Counted from the stretch's first letter, positions 8,587-16,372 are shown. The stretch is DNA of 64,000 bases from Phytomonospora sp040655735 (GCF_040655735.1 NZ_JBFAKK010000007.1:1-64000), one strand, 5' to 3'. A program made the numbers and translations. Notes: a model not told the origin generated them from the sequence alone.

Positions 8587-8634
8587 GTTGAGCGCCGCGA
8601 GAACGTCAGTGGAAACGCCGCTACTGACGTTTCG
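8587..8634. repeat. 48-bp dispersed repeat, copy A
   Basis: Begins GTTGAGCG and contains AACGTCAGTGGAAACGCCGC. It matches 11705-11752 at about 42 of 48 positions. Internal inverted repeat ACGTCAGT ... ACTGACGT. It lies 10 bases from an integrase 3'-end remnant. Confidence 0.75.
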
Positions 8635-8644
8635 GAATGAGCGG

Positions 8645-8704
8645 TTAGGTGAGGTGGCTGGTGTCGGTGGAGCCGACGGCGGCAACTTGGTCGTTTTCGG
8701 CGCC
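8645..8704 (-). pseudogene. tyrosine integrase 3'-end remnant
   Basis: The minus strand reads ENDQVAAVGSTDTSHLT and then TAA. This is nearly the same ending as the larger integrase remnant at 12363 (DNDQAAAIGSIDTSHLT). Only the last 17 or so codons survive. It marks the site of a former integrative element. Confidence 0.65.
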
Positions 8705-8724
8705 ACTGCGTCTGCTCTACCGGG

Positions 8725-9144
8725 CTAGTTGTTCGGTTCGGCCGCGCGGACGTCGGCGGCCAGGCGCTGCATGTCTTCACCGGCGTCAACGGTGGTGGCG
8801 GTCGTCAGTTTCCAGCCGGGGTCGAGCTGGCCGTCGGTGAGGGTCCATGCGAGGTGGATGTGGCCGAGCTTGTCGTGGGTGGCGGCGACGTGCAGTTCGG
8901 TGTCCGGTGAGCGCCAGACGCGCTGGCCGGTCCAGCCGCGGAAGTCATCGGCTAGGCCGGTGAGGAAACGGCCGAGGGTGTCTCCGGCGAAGAAGATGCC
9001 GGTGGTCGTGGCGGCGACGTCGCCGGTGATGTCGACGACGAACCTGCCACCGATGTAGCCGTGGGATTCATTGACAGGGCGGACGTGCCGGAGATGGACG
9101 TCGACGTAGCCGACGGGGACACCGAGACGGATCGGTTCGTTCAC
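8725..9144 (-). CDS. DUF6228 family protein
   Basis: 139-residue soluble protein resembling actinobacterial DUF6228: a central GRFLTGLADDFRGWTGQRVW block and a following HDKLGHIHLAWTL block, ending with a helix (DAGEDMQRLAADVRAAE). Function unknown; members often occur as lone accessory genes. The GTG start is taken at the beginning of the conserved region. It lies between an integrase remnant and the promoter region of pentapeptide copy 2, transcribed away from the latter. Confidence 0.75.
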   Translation of the reverse strand: MNEPIRLGVPVGYVDVHLRHVRPVNESHGYIGGRFVVDITGDVAATTTGIFFAGDTLGRFLTGLADDFRGWTGQRVWRSPDTELHVAATHDKLGHIHLAWTLTDGQLDPGWKLTTATTVDAGEDMQRLAADVRAAEPNN

Positions 9145-9217
9145 GTGCGGAGGTTAGCGGGCCGGGAGAGTGTCGGGCATGCGAGTTTCGTCAGAGCCGA
9201 CGATCAGCAGTCGGTCT

Positions 9218-9300
9218 GTCTCATGGTCACGGTAACGTCCTCATACCGTTTCGGTCGATGGTGACCTTGCAGGTCACGGTGGACGCTGCCGGATATGGAC
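9218..9300 (+). promoter_or_regulatory. 83-bp element with 17-bp palindrome upstream of copy 2
   Basis: Runs from GTCTCATGGTCACGGTAACG to the start codon and second codon of copy 2. It differs from the element at 10822-10904 at about seven positions, with identical spacing to the ATG. It contains the perfect palindrome GTGACCTTGCAGGTCAC at 9261-9277, 17 bases before the ATG, a good place for an operator. No Shine-Dalgarno is visible. Confidence 0.65.
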
Positions 9301-10818
9301 TCTGGGGGGAACGAGCCGGCGAAGCGGTCGTGGTGGCGCCGGTGGGGGTGGACGATCCCGGTCGGGCTCGCGCTCATCACCGGCGCGCTGTCGATGATCG
9401 ATCTGTTGTGGACGGCGGCCGGCGCCGACCGTACACGGCAAATGGACGCCGCACAGAAGACGTTCACCATCGTCGTCGGACTCGGCGGTGCGGTCACCCT
9501 CGCGGTGCTGATCCACCGCCAGGTCGTCACCGCGGCCGAGCACAAGCGCCAGCTCGAAGACCAGGCCAAACGGTTCGAGGTCGCCGAGCACAATCGCTTG
9601 GACGCCGAACGCCGCTTCGAGCATGCCGAACGCGTCGCCGCTGAGAACCTCGCCCACGCCCGCGCCGTGGCCGCCGCGACCCAAGCCGACGCGATTCAGA
9701 AGCGTGCCCAGGAGCTGTTCGTCAAGGCCGTCGACCAGCTCGGCCATGACAAGGCCGCCGTGCGGGTAGGAGCCCTGCACGCCCTCGACGACCTCGGGCA
9801 AGAACACCCCAAGCGCCGCCGGGCGGTGATGGACGTCTGGTGCGCCTACCTGCGCATGCCACCACCACCTGACGACGTCAAGGAGACCTCGAAGAGGAAG
9901 GAGAAGCCGAAGACCGCCAAGACCGAGGCCAAGCCCGCTGTAGCGGTGTGGCCGGCTGAGGAACTCCAGGTCCGCGCCACCGCCCAGCGCCTGATCGCCG
10001 ACCACCTCCGTGACCCACGCGAACCCGACTCCGAAGAACCTGAACCGGAGCGGTTCTGGGGCGTGATGGACATCGACCTGTCCGGTGCCCACCTTCACGA
10101 CAGCGAATTCCTGTACTGCCGCTTCGGCACCGCTCTGTTCAGTGGGGCGGAGTTCGCCGGGGTCGCCTGGTTCGGTAAGGCGGAGTTCGCCGGGGGCGCC
10201 AGGTTCAGCGAGGCGAGGTTCGGCGGGGGCACCAGGTTCGAAATGGTGAAGTTCACCAGCCACGCTAAGTTCGACGGAGTGGAGTTCGTTGGGGACACCA
10301 GGTTCACCAGGGCGAAGTTCGCTGGGGACGCCGAGTTCGGTGAGACGAAGTTCGCTGGGGACGCCGAGTTCGGCGAGGCGGAGTTCGCCTGGACGGCTTG
10401 GTTCAGTGGGGCGGAGTTCGCTGGGTCCGTCTGGTTCACCAAGGCGAGGTTCGGCAGGGGCGCCTGGTTCACCAGGGCGAAGTTCGCCGGGGGCACCGGG
10501 TTCAGCGAGACGGAGTTCGCTGGGGGCGCCGAGTTCGGCGAGGCGGAGTTCACCGGGTCCGTCTGGTTTACCAGGGCGAAGTTCGCCGAGGACGCCGGGT
10601 TCAACAAGGCGGAGTTCGCTGGGGCGGCCATATTCGGCGGGGCGGAGTTTGCCGCACCCCACAAGGTCAACCTAGCGGGACGGTTCCACCTCGCCTTTGT
10701 CCACCTGCTCCCGCCGGGCTGGCGGGCCGCGCCCCGTGATGGGAAGCCGGGCCGGGTACTGGAGTGGGATCTGGCGTTCCTGCCCGCCTTGCTGGCCTCG
10801 GAGGCCGACGGCTCTTGA
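9295..10818 (+). CDS. two-TM coiled-coil pentapeptide-repeat protein, copy 2
   Basis: 507-residue paralog of the protein at 5879, with the same order of parts: TM1 (WTIPVGLALITGALSMIDL), TM2 (TFTIVVGLGGAVTLAVLIH), a longer coiled coil, the block KRAQELFVKAVDQLG ... VWCAYLRMP, a Lys-rich linker, about 170 residues of F-type pentapeptide repeats (FSGAEFAGVAWFGKAEF) and the cap LLPPGWRAAPRDGKPGR. The N-terminal half and the cap are more conserved between copies than the repeat region, so the copies may have diverged in what the beta helix binds. The ATG follows the 83-bp element directly. Function unknown. Confidence 0.85.
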   Translation: MDSGGNEPAKRSWWRRWGWTIPVGLALITGALSMIDLLWTAAGADRTRQMDAAQKTFTIVVGLGGAVTLAVLIHRQVVTAAEHKRQLEDQAKRFEVAEHNRLDAERRFEHAERVAAENLAHARAVAAATQADAIQKRAQELFVKAVDQLGHDKAAVRVGALHALDDLGQEHPKRRRAVMDVWCAYLRMPPPPDDVKETSKRKEKPKTAKTEAKPAVAVWPAEELQVRATAQRLIADHLRDPREPDSEEPEPERFWGVMDIDLSGAHLHDSEFLYCRFGTALFSGAEFAGVAWFGKAEFAGGARFSEARFGGGTRFEMVKFTSHAKFDGVEFVGDTRFTRAKFAGDAEFGETKFAGDAEFGEAEFAWTAWFSGAEFAGSVWFTKARFGRGAWFTRAKFAGGTGFSETEFAGGAEFGEAEFTGSVWFTRAKFAEDAGFNKAEFAGAAIFGGAEFAAPHKVNLAGRFHLAFVHLLPPGWRAAPRDGKPGRVLEWDLAFLPALLASEADGS

Positions 10819-10821
10819 GGT

Positions 10822-10904
10822 GTCTCATGGTCACGGTAACGTTCTGATACCGCTTCGGCCGATGGTGACCTTGCAGGTCACCATGGACGCTGCCGGGTAT
10901 GGAC
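10822..10904 (+). promoter_or_regulatory. 83-bp element with 17-bp palindrome upstream of copy 3
   Basis: Second full copy of the element at 9218-9300, with the palindrome GTGACCTTGCAGGTCAC at 10865-10881. It is kept although the gene behind it is broken. Confidence 0.65.
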
Positions 10905-11708
10905 GCTGGGGGAACGCCGCTGGTCGCCACGGTCGGGGCCAAGCCGCGATGGTTGAAGAGGATCTGGGCGCGTGGCTTGGGTCGGGGCAGACGCAACCGT
11001 AGGTGGCTGCTGTGGACGCTTGGTCCAGCAGTAGTGCTCAGTGTGGTCGGCACAGTCGCGGGGGTCTTGTGGGATTGGTTGAGCGACATGGCCGGCACGG
11101 ACGCGCGGGCACGCGTTACCGCGGTCGGCACCGTCGTATCGGTCATCTTCGGGTTCGGCGGACTGGTCACCTTGATCCTGCTCGTTCACCGGCAGATCTT
11201 GCAGACCCGCGCCCAAACCCACACTGAAACGGTCGCCGCTGACGCCAAACACGACGCGATCCAGAAACGCGCCCAGGAGCTGTTTCTCAAGCTGTCGAAC
11301 ACCTCGGCCATGACAAGGCCGCCGTCCGCGTCGGCGCCCTGCACGCCCTTGACGACCTTGGGCACGAACACCAGGGGCGGCGCCGGGCGGTGATGGACGT
11401 GTGGTGTGCCTATCTGCGCATGCCCCCACCACCGATCGAGACCAGGGAGACTCGGACGGGGAGGAATAAGTTGAAGGACGCCTGGTTCAGTGGGGCGAGG
11501 TTCGCTTGGGACGCCCGGTTCAGCGGGGCGAGGTTCCTCGGGCCTGCCGGATTCCGTAGGGCGGAACTCGCTGGGTGCGCAAGGTCAGCGGGGCGAGGTT
11601 CACAGCACTGAGCAATGTGGATCAAACCGCACGGCTCTCCTTGATTTTTGCTCACGAGCTTCCTGAGGGGTGGCGGGTAGCGCCTGTTGACGGCGCGCCC
11701 GGCTGTTG
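10899..11708 (+). pseudogene. decayed third pentapeptide-repeat paralog
   Basis: Starts like copies 1 and 2 (TM1 LGPAVVLSVVGTVAGVLW; TM2 VVSVIFGFGGLVTLILLVH; then KRAQELFLK). One base is missing near 11293, where AAGGCTGTC should stand, and this shifts the frame. The original frame resumes in another phase through VMDVWCAYLRMPPPP, but the linker and the WPxEELQVRATAQRL block are deleted. Only a few pentapeptides remain (FSGARFAWDARFSGARF). The cap reappears in a further frame (LIFAHELPEGWRVAP) and ends at 11708. At least two frameshifts and one deletion are visible. Confidence 0.85.
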
Positions 11709-11752
11709 AGCGTCGTGAGTACGTCAGTGGAAACGCCGCCACTGACACTTCG
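11705..11752. repeat. 48-bp dispersed repeat, copy B
   Basis: Same repeat as 8587-8634 with six differences. Here the inverted repeat is GTCAGTGG ... CCACTGAC. It runs into CTGACACTTCGCGACG (11742-11757), a motif repeated three more times at 12627-12689. Confidence 0.75.
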
Positions 11753-11757
11753 CGACG

Positions 11758-12291
11758 TTAGTCCTGTAGCCAGCGCTTACCGCGGCCGGTGACTGCCAGG
11801 ATCCGACGTGGGTAGGAAACCGGGCCGAATGCTTCGCTGTCACCTCGGATCATCTGGTCACGCTTCAGCCTCATCAGCTCGACCTCGGTTCGTGACCGGG
11901 CGAAGCTCTCCGGAGTGGCCAGATCGTCGGGTTCTACCGGGAACCCGGTACGGTCCAGCAGCTCGTCGATACGGCGCAAAAGCAGCCGCTGAGAGTCCTT
12001 GGTCCCGGACACCGGTGGCCAATTCTCCGGTTCACGGGCGACGACAGGCTGCTCGGCGGTGTCCGCGACTTTCAGGACGCGGATGATCGCATCGCCCGCC
12101 ACGGGCTCGGTGAACAGGTAGTCGGCAAGTTGCGGAAGGGCCTGCTCGACGTCTTGGACGCTGAGTCGTTCCGTCATGACTTCGGGCAGATTCTCGAAAC
12201 GGATCAACGTCACAGGCTGCTGCCACATCCGGAACACGAAGGCTCTCAGCACCATGTACTCGGTTCTTGAGAGATCATCACTGCTGCTCAT
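11758..12291 (-). CDS. hypothetical protein, possible winged-helix
   Basis: 177 residues, soluble. The N-terminal half is helical (SRTEYMVLRAFVFRMWQ, then VQDVEQALPQLADYLF) and could be a winged-helix fold. The C-terminal half is charged and ends RILAVTGRGKRWLQD, like the wing end of some winged-helix proteins. No family recognised and no catalytic motif seen. The stop codon lies directly against the CTGACACTTC repeat, so the gene may belong to the same mobile segment as the integrase remnants. Confidence 0.6.
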   Translation of the reverse strand: MSSSDDLSRTEYMVLRAFVFRMWQQPVTLIRFENLPEVMTERLSVQDVEQALPQLADYLFTEPVAGDAIIRVLKVADTAEQPVVAREPENWPPVSGTKDSQRLLLRRIDELLDRTGFPVEPDDLATPESFARSRTEVELMRLKRDQMIRGDSEAFGPVSYPRRILAVTGRGKRWLQD

Positions 12292-12362
12292 ACCTTGATC
12301 ATTCTCTGCTGAATGCGCTGGCGGAACTGGTTGGCTATTTACCCGTCCTCGACGGAGCGGGC

Positions 12363-12630
12363 CTAGGTGAGGTGGCTGGTGTCGATGGAGCCGATGGCAG
12401 CGGCCTGGTCGTTGTCGTCGGGGGTGGCGTAGAGGGCTGTGGTCTCGACCGACTCATGTCCCATGAGGTCGGCTACCAAGACGAGGTCGAGGTGGCGGTC
12501 GCGGACGAGTTCGGTGCCGCAGTACGTGCGGGGTGATCTTCAGTTTGGCCTCGATGCGCACGCCGTCGGCGATGGCCTCGACGATGTCGCCGGCACCGAC
12601 GACGAAGACCCCGACCACGACACCGACTGA
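12363..12630 (-). pseudogene. tyrosine recombinase (integrase) C-terminal remnant
   Basis: The minus strand reads GAGDIVEAIADGVRIEAKLK then ITPHVLRH, shifts frame, and continues GTELVRDRHLDLVLVADLMG, HESVETTALYATPDDNDQ and TSHLT-stop. HxLRH and LMGHxxxxTTxxY are the conserved boxes of XerC/D-type tyrosine integrases, including the catalytic Tyr. The break at the HxLRH box fits an 11-base deletion between two GGCAC copies. The N-terminal half is missing. A shorter remnant of a close relative is at 8645. Confidence 0.8.
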
Positions 12631-12689
12631 CACTCTCGCGGCGCTTGCCCACTGACACTTCACGACGCAACCGCTGACACTTCGCGGCG
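12627..12689. repeat. three direct copies of CTGACACTTCRCGRCG
   Basis: Copies at 12627 (one-base variant), 12652 and 12674, 22-25 bases apart. A fourth is at 11742-11757 and a weaker one at 8619. They could be recombinase-binding arm sites or IS ends; the sequence does not decide. Confidence 0.6.
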
Positions 12690-12845
12690 CATCAGGCGAC
12701 GTTCAGGCGGCGCTCAACACGCGTTTGGCCGCAGTTCCACGACGTCGCCCATGGGCGCCTCCCGAAGTGTGTGACAGAGAACGTTACGGGTCACCGGGTG
12801 GTGCGGGATGCCTCCTCTTGCGGCGGGAGGCGCGTTGGGAGGCGG

Positions 12846-12878
12846 TTGTGACAGATATCAGGTGATTCTCTGTCACAA
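12846..12878. repeat. inverted repeat TTGTGACAGA ... TCTGTCACAA
   Basis: Perfect 10-bp arms around 13 bases, 21 bases after the STAND gene stop (minus strand). The related sequence TGTGACAGAGAA recurs at about 12771. The rest of 12690-12898 holds nothing I can name. It may be a terminator or a protein-binding site. Confidence 0.5.
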
Positions 12879-12898
12879 GCCAGCGTGCGACGGTGTAC

Positions 12899-15157
12899 TC
12901 ATCTGTCTGGCTGGTCGGAGCCGGTAAGGAACTCCCTGACAGCGGCGGCGTTCTCATCGTCACCGGTCTCGTCGAACGCGCTTAAAGCCTCTGCCCAGCA
13001 CATTCGAGCCTCGTCGAAGCGCCCCACCTCCTGCAGCGCGTTTGCGAGGTTGCCCAGCGCCTGGCCTTCGCCGTGGCGGTCGCCGGTTTCCCGACAGATT
13101 TCGGCGGCCTGTTCGTGGGCGGCGATGGCCTCCTCGAAGCGCCGCAGTTCCTGTAGCGCGATCCCGAGGTTGTTCAGCGCGTTGCCTTCGCCGTGGCGGT
13201 CGCCGGTCTCCCGGAAGATTTCGGCGGCCTGTTCGTGGGCGGTGACAGCTTCCCCGAGGCGCCGCAACTCGTGCAGCGCGATCCCGAGGTTGTTCAGCGC
13301 TGTGCCTTCGCTGTGCCGGTTGCCGGTCTCCCGGAAGATTTCGGCGGCCTGCTCGTGGGCCGTGATGGCCTCCTCGAAGCGCCGCAACTCGCGCAGCGCG
13401 ACCCCGAGATTGTTCAGTGCCTGGACTTCGCTGTGCCGGTCGCCGGCCTCCCGGAAGATTTCGGCGACCTGCTCGTGGGCGGTGACAGCTTCCCCGAAGC
13501 GCCGCAGCACGTGCAGCGCGATTGCGAGGTTGCCCAGCGCCATTCCTTCGCCGTGCCGGTTGCCGGTCTCCCGGAAGATTTCGGCGGCCTGCTCGTGGGC
13601 GGCGATGGCCTCCTCGAAGCGCCGCAACTCGCGCAGCGCGACCCCGAGGTTGTTCAGCGCGTTGCCTTCGCGTCTGTCGGCGATGGCGCGGGCGGCGGTG
13701 AGTGCGTGTTGGGTGAGGGTGAGGGCGTCGTTGAACCGGCGCCGGTAGTGCAGGTACAGGGTGAGCCCGAAGGAGAAGCCGAGGGTGGTGTGGTGGTCGC
13801 CGTGGGCTGTCGCCTGTAGGGCGGTGGCGATGAGATTGGGGTGTTCGGTATCCAGCCAGTCGAGTGCGGCGCCGCGGTTGGCGAACGTGCCGAGTGGCGG
13901 GTCTGCGGTGGGGTCAAGGAAGGCGTCAGCATGACCGAGGCTGGTGAGGTAGTGGTCGTTGAGGCGCTGGTGAGCAGCCGCGGCTTCGGTGGGATCGGCG
14001 GGGTCTGCGGGTTGTGTGGTGGCGTGCAGGCGCAGTAGGTCGTGCTGGCGCCAGCGCCCGGCTGCGGGTTCTTCGACCAGGTGCGCGCGGTGAAGGTCTT
14101 GGAGCAGGATCTCCGTCTCGGGTTCGGGGAGGCCGGCGAGGTGAGCGGCGGGGGTGGTGGCGATGGTGGGGCCGGGGTTGAGGGGCAGCAGCCGGAACAA
14201 GCGCGCCTGCCCGAGTGTGAGGTTTTGGTATGACAGGTCGAAGGCGGCGCGGACGGCGATCTCGCCGGTGGTCTCACGGCGGCTGATGCGATCCAGGCGG
14301 CTGTGTTCATCCCGCAGCGAAGCGGCCAGCGCATCCGGTGTGAGGTGTTCGCGATCGGCCAGGAGTGCCGCGATGATCCGCAACGCCAGCGGCAGCCCAC
14401 CGCACAACCCGGCCAGCTCAGCGAACCCGCCTTGATGGGCGGGATCGTGCAGGCGCGCGTCATCTGGCCCGCAGCGCAGCGCGATCACATTCGTGACCAG
14501 TTCGACGGCCGCGCCGGTGTCGAGGATGTCGAGGCGGTGGGTGCGGGCATCGAGGTCGAGGACATGGCGGGAGGTCACCAGCATCGGGATCGACGGGTCC
14601 GCCGGCAGCAGCGAGGCGACCTGGGCGGTGTCGGCGGCGTTGTCGACGACGACCAGAACCCGCCAGTCCTTAGCGCGGTAGGCGTCGATGACCGTCCGGT
14701 ACAAACGGGCCCGATCCTGCTCGGAAGCCGGGATGTGCTCACCGGGAATCCCCAGCGCACTCAACCACCCCAGCAGAACCTCACCGGCCTCCAGGCGCCG
14801 TTCGGGGTCGTAGCCAGCCATGTCGACGAACAGCACCCCACCGGGAAACCAGCCCGCATCCAAAGCCTTTCGAGCGGCCTGCAAGACCAGTTCGGTCTTG
14901 CCCACACCGGCCATCCCCGCCACCGCCGACACCAGCAACCGCCCACCCGCCCCACCCGGATCCAGGCCCGCCATCAGCGCCTCGACGTCCCCGGCGCGGC
15001 TGGTAAACACCCCCGCCGGCTGCGGCAGACCTCCCAAAGCAGGGGTGACCACCGCCGGGAGCGTCACATTAACACTCCGGCCCTGAATTACCGCACCGAG
15101 CACGATGCTGTCGCTGACGGTGTTCGCCACCCGCCACGCCCACGAGGGCGGTGTCAC
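12899..15157 (-). CDS. STAND NTPase (NB-ARC) with C-terminal TPR array
   Basis: 752-residue signal-transduction ATPase. After a short N-terminal segment (VLGAVIQGRSVNV) comes the NB-ARC module: Walker A GMAGVGKT (81-88), Walker B VLVVVDNA (167-174), the sensor-1-like MLVTSRH and GLPL (254-257). A winged-helix-like region follows, then six 40-residue TPR units (GVALRELRRFEEAIAAHEQA type, about 500-735). In this family ligand sensing by the TPRs drives nucleotide exchange and oligomerisation; many members act in regulation or phage defence. No effector domain is fused. The GTG start overlaps the stop of the membrane gene upstream (GTGA), so the two are coupled. Confidence 0.85.
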   Translation of the reverse strand: MTPPSWAWRVANTVSDSIVLGAVIQGRSVNVTLPAVVTPALGGLPQPAGVFTSRAGDVEALMAGLDPGGAGGRLLVSAVAGMAGVGKTELVLQAARKALDAGWFPGGVLFVDMAGYDPERRLEAGEVLLGWLSALGIPGEHIPASEQDRARLYRTVIDAYRAKDWRVLVVVDNAADTAQVASLLPADPSIPMLVTSRHVLDLDARTHRLDILDTGAAVELVTNVIALRCGPDDARLHDPAHQGGFAELAGLCGGLPLALRIIAALLADREHLTPDALAASLRDEHSRLDRISRRETTGEIAVRAAFDLSYQNLTLGQARLFRLLPLNPGPTIATTPAAHLAGLPEPETEILLQDLHRAHLVEEPAAGRWRQHDLLRLHATTQPADPADPTEAAAAHQRLNDHYLTSLGHADAFLDPTADPPLGTFANRGAALDWLDTEHPNLIATALQATAHGDHHTTLGFSFGLTLYLHYRRRFNDALTLTQHALTAARAIADRREGNALNNLGVALRELRRFEEAIAAHEQAAEIFRETGNRHGEGMALGNLAIALHVLRRFGEAVTAHEQVAEIFREAGDRHSEVQALNNLGVALRELRRFEEAITAHEQAAEIFRETGNRHSEGTALNNLGIALHELRRLGEAVTAHEQAAEIFRETGDRHGEGNALNNLGIALQELRRFEEAIAAHEQAAEICRETGDRHGEGQALGNLANALQEVGRFDEARMCWAEALSAFDETGDDENAAAVREFLTGSDQPDR
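13061..13660. repeat. five 120-bp direct repeats within the STAND gene
   Basis: Five consecutive units in exact 120-base register, each containing a close copy of TCCCGGAAGATTTCGGCGGC. They encode near-identical TPRs. A sixth, diverged unit lies to the left, at the C-terminal end of the protein. Confidence 0.85.
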
Positions 15158-15618
15158 GAGTGCTTCCCGCCCGCTTCACCGGCCGGTGGTAGTGGCCCGC
15201 GGACCTCATCGCCCTGGGCGAGCAGGCCATCGACCTCGGTGCCGTCAACCAGGTTCGACGCCTTCCCCAACGGCGGCAGCGCCCCAGCGACCGGCGCCCT
15301 TCCTGACAGGTCAACGAGGCCGCCCTGGATAACGCTTCCCGCCCGGCCACCCTTGACCACATTGACCGCACCCGACGCTTCTGCGGGAGGCCGCACAGCC
15401 CGCCTGGCCCACACCACACCCCACGCCGCGCACACCACCCCGGCCAAGTTCAAAAACACCCCCACCACACTTGCCCACCGGTCGGCATCCTCAAGACCCG
15501 CCCGCACCAGCCACACACCCAACCCGATCGCCACCGCCCCAACCGCCAACCCCGCCACGACCGGCCACCAGCGCATCCCCCACGACGTCATCCACCCATT
15601 GTGGACAGCCAGCGCCAT
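15154..15618 (-). CDS. small two-TM membrane partner of the STAND protein
   Basis: About 154 residues with two membrane helices (WPVVAGLAVGAVAIGLGVW and WASVVGVFLNLAGVVCAAW). A cytoplasmic tail follows with AGSVIQGGLVDLSGR, which echoes the VIQGRSVNV segment at the N-terminus of the STAND protein. The frame is open to 15762; the ATG at 15618 is the first sensible start, and 15591 is an alternative. The GTGA overlap with the STAND gene indicates joint expression. A membrane-bound effector or sensor subunit would fit this arrangement (inference). Confidence 0.65.
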   Translation of the reverse strand: MALAVHNGWMTSWGMRWWPVVAGLAVGAVAIGLGVWLVRAGLEDADRWASVVGVFLNLAGVVCAAWGVVWARRAVRPPAEASGAVNVVKGGRAGSVIQGGLVDLSGRAPVAGALPPLGKASNLVDGTEVDGLLAQGDEVRGPLPPAGEAGGKHS

Positions 15619-15924
15619 GAACACCACCGAAGACCCCGAAACGCTTCGCCCGCACGCCGATAGAGCACGTGCGCCTAGCCGTTGCGGCCCAAGGCGTGAT
15701 CCCAAGACGGTAAAGCGGTGGGTGACGTCTCGGCGGCTGCCGGGTTGGTGTGGCCCGGCCAAGACGCCCTTGAGCGAGCCAGCTCAGAAGGCTTACGTCT
15801 TCTACTGAGGCTCGCCACGGGTGAATGAGTAGACCCCCAGGCGGACGGCCGATTTGTGCGTGTTCTACGCGTTCGTCAACGGCTCAGTCTTGCCCGCGCG
15901 GCAGATGTTCCGCCGCGCGGGCAT

Positions 15925-16027
15925 CCCCCCGGTTGCGACGAACTCGCCGCGGGCCTGGCACTGCGCATGGGCTTCGCGCGCCGGGATCTCGGCGAGTTCG
16001 AAGCGGCGCAGGCGCACTTCCGGCAGG
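15925..16027 (+). pseudogene. TPR-protein fragment ending at an assembly gap
   Basis: The plus-strand frame reads DELAAGLALRMGFARRDLGE followed by FEAAQAHFR, which looks like one TPR helix pair. It has no start upstream and runs into ten Ns. Either a gene remnant or an assembly join. The remainder of 15763-16064 shows nothing else. Confidence 0.4.
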
Positions 16028-16037
16028 NNNNNNNNNN
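16028..16037. other. assembly gap (10 N)
   Basis: Ten unresolved bases within the TPR-like fragment. The sequences to either side may not be truly adjacent. Confidence 0.95.
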
Positions 16038-16064
16038 GCGCCCGTTCTCCCCCCGCGCGGCCAC

Positions 16065-16109
16065 CCCCCGGTTCGCCGCCACGATCATGATCGTGGCGGC
16101 AACCGGGGG
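16065..16109 (-). terminator. hairpin terminator
   Basis: Long stem (CCCCCGGTT-GCCGCCACGAT pairing with ATCGTGGCGGC-AACCGGGGG, one bulged base, CATG loop) 18 bases after the stop of the minus-strand operon that ends at 16127. Confidence 0.7.
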
Positions 16110-16126
16110 TTAGCTGTGGAGTCGGG

Positions 16127-16372
16127 CTAGTCGGCGGGCAGGTCGATGCCGAGGCGGGCGAGGAGTTTTCGTCCAGTTCGGATGCGGCCACCGCGTCCTT
16201 TGCAGCGTCGGCAGAGCTTGTATGCCTGGCTGAACGGTCCACGGTTCTTGGGTGCTCCGCGGCAGGTGCGGCATGGTTTGAACGGCCAGATCAGGCAGTG
16301 CACCGCGTACAGCCCAGCCAGGATCACGGTGCCCAGCATGGTGCGATAGTCGAAGAGCAGGTCGAGCACCAC
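16127..16372 (-). CDS. small membrane protein with DnaJ-type zinc ribbon
   Basis: 81 residues: one membrane helix near the N-terminus (MLGTVILAGLYAVHCLIW), then two CxxCxG-type knuckles (CRTCRGAPKNRG and CRRCKGRGGR) and a basic tail (RIRTGRKLLARLG). Four cysteines in this spacing can bind one zinc ion. The GTG start follows the stop of the preceding gene with no gap (TGAGTG), so it is the last gene of the operon that begins at 18000. Similar small membrane zinc ribbons occur in actinobacterial accessory operons; the function is not known. Confidence 0.7.
   Translation of the reverse strand: MVLDLLFDYRTMLGTVILAGLYAVHCLIWPFKPCRTCRGAPKNRGPFSQAYKLCRRCKGRGGRIRTGRKLLARLGIDLPAD

Noticed and set aside
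8182..8710. ORFs of 108 to 174 codons on both strands
   Set aside because: Several frames overlap, no ribosome binding site, no recognised product and a link to integrase scars; treated as degenerate sequence.
9274..10662. Minus-strand ORF with repeated PGELRLAEPGAPSEL
   Set aside because: Antisense of the pentapeptide-repeat coding sequence, which is periodic on both strands.
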